DNA of 20,818 nucleotides, from assembly GCA_051008185.1 (NCBI GenBank), contig JBPCXW010000127.1, forward strand, positions 1-20,818. Direction: 5' to 3'. Shown here piece after piece: positions 15,672 through 20,818 of the stretch (within the stretch, counting starts at the first letter, position 1; every line of letters starts with the position of its first letter). The position numbers were made by a program, and so were the translations under genes. The stretch is from CAXMWX01 sp051008185 (GTDB taxonomy: Bacteria > Pseudomonadota > Gammaproteobacteria > Eutrophobiales > Eutrophobiaceae). The notes below the pieces were generated by a model. The model searched no databases, was not told where the DNA came from, and worked only from the letters and a program-made list of their open reading frames with translations.

Positions 15672-15993
15672 TGAGACCAATCAGCAATGGCCCCCCACCG
15701 GAGCCACTACGGGCTACGCCCTTGTGCCACCGGCTCCCCCTCAAGGGGGGAGCTATCCGTGCTGGTAGGCGGAGGCGGGGTGTGTGGAGTGAAAAGGCAA
15801 AGCAGGCGGTAGCCTGCTTTGACATCGCGTGCCGATAGGTAAAGCCGAGCGGGTGGAGTAAAAAGCCAAAGCAGGCGTAGCCTGCTTTGACATTGGCGGT
15901 GCCGGTGTTACTGCTCCCCCCTTGAGGGGGAGCCAAAGGAGGCGAAGCCTGCTTTGGTGGGGGGCGGGGCGACCCCCTGCTATTTTTGTCTCA
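15672..15993. repeat. Mosaic hairpin repeat, locus 3 (with terminal inverted repeats)
   Basis: This is the inverted counterpart of locus 2. The order is left terminal repeat TGAGACCAATCAGCA (15672-15686), B-type arm in reverse from 15691, core palindrome 15733-15753, a 159-base centre, core palindrome 15913-15933, A-type arm forward to 15964, and a right terminal repeat ending GTCTCA (15988-15993). The outer flanks are TA on both sides (15670-15671 and 15994-15995), which could be a target duplication. The centre begins and ends with the same bases as the short locus 2 centre but has about 140 extra bases. It occupies most of the 442-base divergent gap between the GNAT gene and fccA. Confidence 0.9.
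15784..15893. repeat. Two tandem 41-42 base copies with perfect hairpins inside locus 3
   Basis: Copies at 15784-15825 and 15853-15893 each start GTGGAGTRAAAAG and end CTGCTTTGACAT. Each contains a perfect 10-bp stem, CAAAGCAGGC with GCCTGCTTTG, around a loop of GGTA (15798-15821) or GTA (15867-15889). The hairpin is nearly identical to the A-arm hairpin of the same repeat family. Confidence 0.85.
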
Positions 15994-16038
15994 TAATAAA
16001 TTCCGCAATGTCGGACAACTCACGGTATTATTCGCCAG

Positions 16039-16374
16039 ATGAAGTATATTTTATCGGCAGTTTGTGGCTTGCGGTTGATCATACCGGCAGTGTTGCTGGT
16101 ATCTGTCAGCAACGGCGTAGCGGCGGAAGGATCGGCCGAGGCGCAGCGCATTCAACTGATCAAGGTGACCTGCCACACCTGCCATCATCCCGCAAGCAGG
16201 GACAGCAGTATCCCGGCCCTGCATAGCTTGAGTGCCGATCAGATCACGGCATTACTGTTCGCCTACAAAAATGATGAGGAACTGGTGACCATTATGAACA
16301 GGATTGCCAAAAGCCTGCCGGATGAAGATATCTACCTGCTCGGCGAGGCACTGGCCGCTGATGGAACACGATGA
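16039..16374 (+). CDS. fccA: Monohaem cytochrome c subunit of flavocytochrome c sulfide dehydrogenase
   Basis: A 111-residue periplasmic cytochrome with a Sec signal peptide (cleavage likely after A29, in NGVAAEG). It has one CxxCH haem site, CHTCH at residues 45-49. M86, in TIMNRIAKSLPDEDI, is the likely axial ligand; this block resembles the FccA/cytochrome c553 family segment. One haem rather than two puts it with the small single-domain FccA type. It would pass electrons from FccB-bound flavin to downstream cytochromes. The stop overlaps the fccB ATG (ATGA). No clear Shine-Dalgarno is seen, and the gene starts 45 bases after the locus 3 repeat. Confidence 0.88.
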   Translation: MKYILSAVCGLRLIIPAVLLVSVSNGVAAEGSAEAQRIQLIKVTCHTCHHPASRDSSIPALHSLSADQITALLFAYKNDEELVTIMNRIAKSLPDEDIYLLGEALAADGTR

Positions 16375-17675
16375 AACTAAACCGCCGACAATTTTTACAT
16401 CGTAGCACTGATTCGCTCCTGTCCGCCGGATTGGCATTACCCTTGCTGACCGGATGCTCAGGTGCAAAACATCATTCTGCAAAAGTGGTAGTAGTAGGCG
16501 GCGGTTACGGCGGTGCCGCCTGCGCCCGTTATCTCCGCTACTTTGATCCGCAACTGGATATTACCCTGGTGGAACCGCAACAATACTATTACTCCTGCCC
16601 GTTCAGTAATGCAGTCATAGCCGACATAGATCCGGTATCAATCATCAAACACGATTACCAAACCCTGGCCGACAAATTCGCCATCAAAATCATACGGGAT
16701 ACAGTAAGCGGAATAACCCCCGCCAAACAACAGGTGCAACTGTCCGACGGCGCAACGCTGCCCTATGACCGTCTGGTGTTGTCTCCCGGGATCAGTTTCA
16801 GATGGAATCATATCTTTGCCGGTTACGATCCAGCAGCCATCACCCGCATGCCCCACGCATGGAAGGCCGGCGAACAAACCCGGTTACTGCGGCAACAGTT
16901 ACAGGCCATGCCCGACGGGGGCGTGTTTGTAATGGTCGTGCCCGGCCCACCGTTTCGCTGTCCGCCCGGCCCTTACGAACGCGCCAGTCTCATCGCCTGG
17001 TATCTGCAACGGCACAAGCCGCGATCAAAGATATTGATTCTGGATGCGAATGAACACTTCTCCAAACAGGATCTGTTTGAAGAGGCCTGGCAACGACTCT
17101 ACCCGACACTGATTGAACGCATCCCAATCTCCGAAGGCGGCCTCGTAACACAACTTGACCCGACCACGATGCAGATACGAGCAGAAGCCGGATTGTTCAA
17201 GGCCGATGTAGCCAATGTCATCCCGTTCCAACAAGCCGGCAAACTGGCGGTGGATAATGATCTGGTTGAGCAAAGCGGCTGGTGCGCGGTCAACCATCAA
17301 ACATTTGAATCAGAACGCGCCAACAACATCCATATCATCGGCGACAGCTGTCTGGCCGGAGCGATGCCCAAATCAGCCTCGTCGGCAAACAGTCAGGCCA
17401 AGGTGTGCAGTCTGGCAATCGTCAACCTGCTACACGACAAACCACCCGGCGAGATGTACTACCACAACACCTGCTACAGCCTGATCACCCCGGAATACGG
17501 CATCTCCATCAACGCGATGTTCCGCTATGAACAACAACAGTTCAAACTAATCCAGCAGGCAGGCGGATTGAGCCCGCTACGCGCCGCCGCCTCTGTCCGC
17601 CGCGCCGAAGCGAAGCATGCACGGGCCTGGTATCACAGTATCAATCTGGACACCTTCGGCAACGGGGCGGGATGA
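16371..17675 (+). CDS. fccB: Sulfide dehydrogenase (flavocytochrome c) flavoprotein subunit
   Basis: It oxidises sulfide to sulfur/polysulfide in the periplasm and reduces FccA. The 434 residues start with a twin-arginine signal (NRRQFLH at 4-10) that ends in a lipobox LTGC (C29). The FAD dinucleotide fold is VVGGGYGGAA (41-50). C76 in YYSCPFSN matches the cysteine that binds FAD covalently. C197 in PFRCPPGPYERAS and C368 in NTCYSLITPEYGIS match the redox-active disulfide. GDSCLAGAMPKSASSANSQ (324-342) is the second FAD-binding block. Similarity to Allochromatium FccB is strong along the length by recall. It is co-translated with fccA. Confidence 0.96.
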   Translation: MKLNRRQFLHRSTDSLLSAGLALPLLTGCSGAKHHSAKVVVVGGGYGGAACARYLRYFDPQLDITLVEPQQYYYSCPFSNAVIADIDPVSIIKHDYQTLADKFAIKIIRDTVSGITPAKQQVQLSDGATLPYDRLVLSPGISFRWNHIFAGYDPAAITRMPHAWKAGEQTRLLRQQLQAMPDGGVFVMVVPGPPFRCPPGPYERASLIAWYLQRHKPRSKILILDANEHFSKQDLFEEAWQRLYPTLIERIPISEGGLVTQLDPTTMQIRAEAGLFKADVANVIPFQQAGKLAVDNDLVEQSGWCAVNHQTFESERANNIHIIGDSCLAGAMPKSASSANSQAKVCSLAIVNLLHDKPPGEMYYHNTCYSLITPEYGISINAMFRYEQQQFKLIQQAGGLSPLRAAASVRRAEAKHARAWYHSINLDTFGNGAG

Positions 17676-17699
17676 CAGACAAAGCCAATCTGTTACAAT
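17672..17699 (+). promoter_or_regulatory. Predicted promoter for the DAHP synthase gene
   Basis: ATGACA (17672-17677, 5 of 6 to TTGACA) and TACAAT (17694-17699, 5 of 6) are 16 bases apart, and TG precedes the -10 as an extended element. The predicted start is near 17706, about 25 bases before the ATG at 17731. The -35 box overlaps the fccB stop codon. Confidence 0.55.
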
Positions 17700-17730
17700 A
17701 CAGATTTTTCCACGACACTTTGCACCACCC

Positions 17731-18792
17731 ATGCTTCATATAACTGACGATTTACGCATCACCGGCCTGCGCCCCCTGTTGGCGCCGGCCATTCTTATGG
17801 AGGAGTTGCCGGTCACCGAGGCGGCATCAACCTTGGTCGCCGAGACCCGTGCCCGGGCGAGCGATATCATAGCGGGAAAAGATGACCGCTTACTGGCCGT
17901 AGTCGGCCCCTGCTCCATTCATGATATTGAGGCGGCGACGGAATACGCCGAGCATCTGGCCGGGGCCATACAACAACATTCAAAGGAATTGCTGATCATC
18001 ATGCGGGTATATTTTGAAAAACCCCGCACCACTGTCGGCTGGAAAGGATTGATAAACGATCCACATCTGGATAACAGCTTTGACATCAATACCGGCCTGC
18101 ATCTGGCGCGCAAGTTGTTACTGGATCTGAATGATCGCGGTGTCCCCGCAGGCTCCGAGTTTCTTGACACCATTACACCGCAATACATCGCCGATCTCAT
18201 CTCCTGGGGAGCGATAGGCGCACGCACAACCGAAAGTCAGGTGCATCGCGAACTGGCCTCCGGCATGTCCATGCCCATCGGCTTCAAAAACGGTACCGAT
18301 GGCAACATCCAGATCGCCATTGATGCCATCGGTGCCGCACAACACCCGCACCAGTTTTTATCCGTCACCAAACAGGGCATATCCGCCATCGTTGAAACAC
18401 GGGGCAATGACGCCTGCCATATCATCTTGCGCGGTAGCACCAACGGACCAAACTATGCGGCCGATGCAATCAACGAGACACGCCGCAAACTCCATGCAGC
18501 CCCGGTAAATGACAGGATCATGGTAGATTGCAGTCACGGCAACAGCAGCAAAGATTACAAAAAGCAACCCGTTGTCCTGAAAGACATATCCACACAAATC
18601 AGTAACGGCTCCGAGGCGATATTCGGTGTGATGATTGAAAGCCACTTGCAAGCCGGCAATCAACCACATAATGGCAAGACCAAACTCATTTATGGAAAAA
18701 GTATTACCGATGCCTGCGTATCATGGGAGATGACAGAACCAATGCTGGAACAACTGGCAGTAGCGGTGCGCGCAAGGCGCGGCCGGAAATAG
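17731..18792 (+). CDS. aroG: 3-deoxy-7-phosphoheptulonate (DAHP) synthase, class I
   Basis: It condenses phosphoenolpyruvate with erythrose 4-phosphate, the first step of the shikimate pathway. From ATG 17731 the protein has 353 residues, close to E. coli AroG/F. C61 in VVGPCSIHD is the conserved metal-site cysteine. MRVYFEKPRTTVGWKG, PQYIADLISWGAIGARTTES and VDCSHGNSSKDYKKQP are family blocks. It mixes AroG- and AroF-like positions, so I cannot say which aromatic amino acid inhibits it, and aroG is used as a generic symbol. An in-frame ATG at 17617 lies inside fccB and upstream of the promoter, so it was rejected. tusA-like follows after 15 bases. Confidence 0.95.
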   Translation: MLHITDDLRITGLRPLLAPAILMEELPVTEAASTLVAETRARASDIIAGKDDRLLAVVGPCSIHDIEAATEYAEHLAGAIQQHSKELLIIMRVYFEKPRTTVGWKGLINDPHLDNSFDINTGLHLARKLLLDLNDRGVPAGSEFLDTITPQYIADLISWGAIGARTTESQVHRELASGMSMPIGFKNGTDGNIQIAIDAIGAAQHPHQFLSVTKQGISAIVETRGNDACHIILRGSTNGPNYAADAINETRRKLHAAPVNDRIMVDCSHGNSSKDYKKQPVVLKDISTQISNGSEAIFGVMIESHLQAGNQPHNGKTKLIYGKSITDACVSWEMTEPMLEQLAVAVRARRGRK

Positions 18793-18807
18793 TCAGCGTG
18801 ATGCATC

Positions 18808-19056
18808 ATGCCGGATTACGACCACTATCTGGATGCCAAGGGACTAAACTGCCCCCTGCCGGTGCTAAAGGCCAAACTTGAACTAAACAAGATGCAAGCC
18901 GGGACGGTATTGTATGTTGAGGCCACCGACAACCATGCCCATATAGATTTTCAGGCCTATTGTGCGCGTAGCGGGCACGAGATAATCCACACCGGGGAAT
19001 CCGGGGGGGTAATCAAGTTTTATATCCGCCGCGCCGAGAACCCCGCGGCGGTTTAA
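18808..19056 (+). CDS. TusA/SirA-family sulfur carrier protein
   Basis: An 82-residue protein of the TusA/SirA/YedF fold. The sulfur-carrying motif CPLP is at residues 15-18, with C15 as the persulfide cysteine in LDAKGLNCPLPVLKAK. The rest (GTVLYVEATDN, then FQAYCARSGHEI) fits the family. In sulfur oxidisers such proteins pass sulfane sulfur between cytoplasmic enzymes; in others they act in tRNA thiolation. Closeness to fccAB suggests a link to sulfur metabolism but does not prove it. It starts 15 bases after the DAHP synthase stop with no clear Shine-Dalgarno. Its TAA overlaps the OsmC gene's stop on the other strand. Confidence 0.88.
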   Translation: MPDYDHYLDAKGLNCPLPVLKAKLELNKMQAGTVLYVEATDNHAHIDFQAYCARSGHEIIHTGESGGVIKFYIRRAENPAAV

Positions 19057-19466
19057 TCAAGAATCTCGTAACTGTGCGTTATCTTCGCGGTCTTGCCCAA
19101 CATAATTGAGGCCGAGCAGTATTTTTCAGATGACAACTCAATTGCCCGCTCAATCTGTTTGGGTTTCAGATCAGTCCCGCTAAAAGTGAAATGCACCTGT
19201 ATCTCGGTAAAGACCTTCGGGTGCTCCTCGGCACGGACGGAATTGATCGCAATCTGACAGGCATCCATCTGCTGTCGGCCCTTCTGCAAAATAGAAACAA
19301 CATCATAAGCCGTGCAAGCCCCCATACCAATCAGCAAGGTTTCCATAGGGCGAGGGCCGAGGTTACGGCCACCGTTTTCCTCCGGCCCGTCTATGACAAT
19401 GCGATGACCGGCATCGGTCTCCCCGACAAAAGCCACCGCACCTGTCCAGGTCAGCTTGACATTCAT
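19053..19466 (-). CDS. OsmC-family peroxiredoxin-like protein (YhfA-like)
   Basis: A 137-residue OsmC/Ohr superfamily protein. The two catalytic cysteines are C51 (GMGACTAYDV) and C117 (EKYCSASIML), spaced as in OsmC hydroperoxide reductases. The start MNVKLTWTGAVAFVGETDAGH and the GPRPMETLL helix are typical of the YhfA-like branch. A GGAG Shine-Dalgarno lies before ATG 19466. The last bases are shared with the convergent tusA-like gene through a TTAA stop-codon overlap. The ligase gene lies 48 bases upstream on the same strand. Confidence 0.9.
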   Translation of the reverse strand: MNVKLTWTGAVAFVGETDAGHRIVIDGPEENGGRNLGPRPMETLLIGMGACTAYDVVSILQKGRQQMDACQIAINSVRAEEHPKVFTEIQVHFTFSGTDLKPKQIERAIELSSEKYCSASIMLGKTAKITHSYEILD

Positions 19467-19514
19467 ATCCGACTCCAGTGATTGAGTGCAACAAGGTTAG
19501 CATAACCGACCCCG

Positions 19515-20372
19515 TCACTCGTCCCGTATCCTCATAAAACTGGCAAAGCGCGGGACACCTCTGCCGGTCTTGCCATAATATCTGTAAGTAATAGTTGTCC
19601 CCAAAGGCGGCGGGTTCTGACGCTCCCGGTTGGAAAAACCGGTGCCGATCCGAAAACGCAAACCGTCCGGGGTTTCCACCAGCAGGGAGCCGAGCATGCC
19701 GGAGAGTTTACCCTTGCCGGGCAGGTGCCCGACGACCACCGCTTCGGCATCCTGATGCACTTTGAGTTTGAGCAGATCATGCGTGCGCCCGGCCTTGTAG
19801 ATGGCACCACCCCTGTGCAACATCAACCCCTCGCCGCCGTCGCTGATCACCTGCTTGAGTCGCTGCATCAATTCATCACGGCCGCCGACCCGAAACTGTT
19901 CAACCATGCCCAGATACGGAGAAGATGCATCCCGCACAATCCGCCTGATGGTTTGCAGACGCAGGTCAAATACCTCCGGGCTTGCAGGCAGATCAAACAC
20001 CATCAGACGAATAGCCCGCCACTGCGCCTGTTCAGGTTGTTGTCGCCTGACCGCACCGGACAACTTCTCAAACGTGCCGCGCCCCATCCACAATTCACCA
20101 TCAAGCGGCACCGAAGGAAAATCCTTGACGAACCAGAGAGGTGCATTGAACGGATTACCTTGCCTTGATATCAGGTTCTTGCCATCCCAGCGGGCGCGCA
20201 CCCCGTCCAGCTTTTCACTTACCCAGTATTGTTCGAGATCAATATCATCGTGATAAACTCTGGCGAGCATCAGCGATGGTGTATTCATTTCGGCGGCTGC
20301 CGGAGAGATGACAAGCAGGGTGGTCAGCAGGTAACGACAAACAACAGCGGCCGGTGAGGTATGTATATCCAT
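19515..20372 (-). CDS. ligE: ATP-dependent DNA ligase, LigE type, predicted periplasmic
   Basis: A minimal ligase that seals DNA nicks using ATP. From ATG 20372 it has 285 residues, with a hydrophobic leader (CRYLLTTLLVISPAAAE; likely cleavage after A27). Motif I is SEKLDGVRA with the adenylated K54. R70 is in ISRQGN. Motif III is DGELW (91-95), motif IV GGEGLML (179-185) and motif V LLKLK (200-204). An OB domain follows, with GMLGSLLVETPDGLRFRIGTGF. There is no DNA-binding extension, as in Lig E. In-frame ATGs at 20393 and 20456 are possible; 20456 lies in the CRP-type site and 20393 almost at the predicted transcription start, so 20372 is preferred. Confidence 0.88.
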   Translation of the reverse strand: MDIHTSPAAVVCRYLLTTLLVISPAAAEMNTPSLMLARVYHDDIDLEQYWVSEKLDGVRARWDGKNLISRQGNPFNAPLWFVKDFPSVPLDGELWMGRGTFEKLSGAVRRQQPEQAQWRAIRLMVFDLPASPEVFDLRLQTIRRIVRDASSPYLGMVEQFRVGGRDELMQRLKQVISDGGEGLMLHRGGAIYKAGRTHDLLKLKVHQDAEAVVVGHLPGKGKLSGMLGSLLVETPDGLRFRIGTGFSNRERQNPPPLGTTITYRYYGKTGRGVPRFASFMRIRDE

Positions 20373-20402
20373 TGAAAGTGTCCAGTTGTCCATTGAGATA
20401 CC

Positions 20403-20408
20403 ATCATA
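20403..20408 (-). promoter_or_regulatory. Possible -10 box of the DNA ligase promoter
   Basis: TATGAT on the minus strand (5 of 6) would place the transcription start near 20396. The CRP-type palindrome centre (20456.5) would then be about 60.5 bases upstream, close to the -61.5 of class I CRP promoters. No good -35 box is seen, as in activator-dependent promoters. Confidence 0.4.
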
Positions 20409-20448
20409 CCCAACATCGCCAAAAGTCACGCCGGAATTTACGCCTTTA

Positions 20449-20464
20449 TGTGACATATATCACA
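20449..20464. promoter_or_regulatory. CRP-type operator (perfect TGTGA-N6-TCACA palindrome)
   Basis: TGTGA, a 6-base spacer CATATA and TCACA match the CRP/Vfr consensus halves exactly, with A/T-rich sides. The site is 84 bases upstream of the chosen ligase start and faces the locus 4 repeat on the other side. FNR (TTGAT halves) fits less well. Confidence 0.72.
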
Positions 20465-20490
20465 ATCTGTCTGATTTAATTTCATCGTTG

Positions 20491-20697
20491 CCTACCAGCA
20501 CGAATAGCTCCCCCCTTGAGGGGGAGCCAGAGGCACAAGGGCGCAAGCCCGCAGTGGCTCAGGTGGGGGGACAGAGAAGCGAGGCCACCGAACCAAGTCC
20601 CCCCACCAAAGCAGGCTTCGCCTCCTTTGGCTCCCCCTCAAGGGGGGAGCTATCCGTGCTGATGGAAAGAGCCGTGGGCGCGTGTAGTAAACAGCAC
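20491..20697. repeat. Mosaic hairpin repeat, locus 4 (opposite arrangement)
   Basis: The order is partial centre sequence (from 20491), core palindrome 20507-20527, B-type arm forward to 20570, a 28-base spacer, A-type arm in reverse from 20599, core palindrome 20630-20650, then centre-like sequence to about 20697 that resembles the locus 1 centre (shared GTGGGCGCGTG-like stretch). The two arms point at each other here, whereas at the other loci the arms point outwards. It fills the divergent gap between the ligase promoter and tRNA-Met and ends just before the tRNA -35 box. Confidence 0.88.
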
Positions 20698-20703
20698 AAT
20701 AAC

Positions 20704-20732
20704 TTGACAACAACCGGCCCGGTCGCCACAAT
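20704..20732 (+). promoter_or_regulatory. Predicted promoter for tRNA-Met
   Basis: A perfect -35 box TTGACA (20704-20709), a 17-base spacer and CACAAT (20727-20732, 4 of 6). The predicted start is near 20739, about 18 bases before the mature tRNA 5' end. Confidence 0.55.
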
Positions 20733-20756
20733 CATCATTCTTCTCAGCAGGATTAC

Positions 20757-20818
20757 GGCTATGTAGCTCAGTCGGTTAGAGCGCAGCATTCATAATGCTG
20801 ATGTCGCTGGTTCAAGTC
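20757..20818 (+). tRNA. tRNA-Met (anticodon CAT), 3' end cut off by the window
   Basis: The first 62 bases of an elongator-type tRNA-Met. The acceptor begins GGCTATG, the D arm contains GCTCAGTCGGTTAGAGC, and the anticodon stem CAGCA/TGCTG encloses TTCATAA with anticodon CAT. The T arm starts CTGGTTCAAGTC. It resembles E. coli metT. A C34 modified to lysidine (tRNA-Ile2) cannot be wholly excluded without the acceptor 3' half. Confidence 0.93.

Noticed and set aside
15469..15936. A 155-codon minus-strand frame across locus 3 and the GNAT 5' region
   Set aside because: It is repeat sequence fused to an out-of-frame piece of the GNAT gene, with no start signal or domain.
9306..15993. Repeats considered as a CRISPR array
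   Set aside because: The units are palindromic, paired, widely spaced and lack regular unique spacers; no cas genes are present.
17617..17730. N-terminal extension of the DAHP synthase from an upstream in-frame ATG
   Set aside because: It would lie in the fccB coding region and upstream of the predicted promoter; the shorter form aligns in length and Cys61 numbering with E. coli AroG.
9306..20697. G-quadruplex-forming sequence in the G runs
   Set aside because: Only three well-placed G runs occur per arm, with long loops; the hairpins explain the G/C runs better.
20386..20766. A 126-codon plus-strand frame over the ligase promoter and locus 4
   Set aside because: It crosses the CRP-type site, the repeat and the tRNA promoter and starts in the tRNA-Met 5' flank region's opposite gene; it encodes only repeat peptides.

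Overview
The window looks like a chromosomal segment from a sulfur-oxidising gammaproteobacterium. Two things suggest this. The block from ychF to moeB has the same gene order I recall from Pseudomonas aeruginosa (ychF-pth-rplY-prs-tRNA-Gln-ispE-lolB-TPR lipoprotein, then divergent hemA-prfA-prmC-moeB). It is followed by a flavocytochrome c sulfide dehydrogenase pair (fccAB) and a TusA-type sulfur carrier. Genus cannot be fixed from sequence reading alone.

Region 1 (1-9253, minus strand) is housekeeping. At the left edge a deoxynucleoside kinase start (partial), folK and pcnB form a small operon with its own good promoter at 1995-2023. Upstream, a nearly gapless run TPR lipoprotein-lolB-ispE-tRNA-Gln-prs-rplY-pth-ychF-DUF3293 is probably one transcription unit: outer-membrane lipoprotein insertion, isoprenoid precursor, tRNA, PRPP and translation functions. 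The ispE stop codon lies inside the tRNA-Gln gene.

Region 2 (9254-13745, plus strand) is a tightly coupled operon, hemA-prfA-prmC-(52-aa orphan ORF)-moeB/thiF, with ATGA overlaps and an extended -10 promoter at 9553-9561. PrmC methylates the GGQ glutamine of the release factor encoded just before it.

Region 3 (13746-16038) departs from the Pseudomonas order. A secreted TPR protein with a TonB C-terminal domain and a convergent GNAT acetyltransferase lie between two inverted copies of a palindromic mosaic repeat.

Region 4 (16039-19466) carries fccA-fccB (periplasmic sulfide oxidation, with a possible Tat-lipoprotein anchor on FccB), a class I DAHP synthase with its own promoter, a TusA-like sulfur carrier and a convergent OsmC-type thiol peroxidase.

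Region 5 (19515-20818) holds a LigE-type periplasmic ATP-dependent DNA ligase with a perfect CRP-type palindrome upstream, another copy of the mosaic repeat, and a tRNA-Met running off the window.

The most unusual structure is a family of GC-rich modular hairpin repeats at four loci (9306-9505, 13750-13929, 15672-15993, 20491-20697). All four are in intergenic promoter regions. They hold eight copies of one identical 21-bp palindrome and two kinds of side hairpin, and at two loci there are short terminal inverted repeats.
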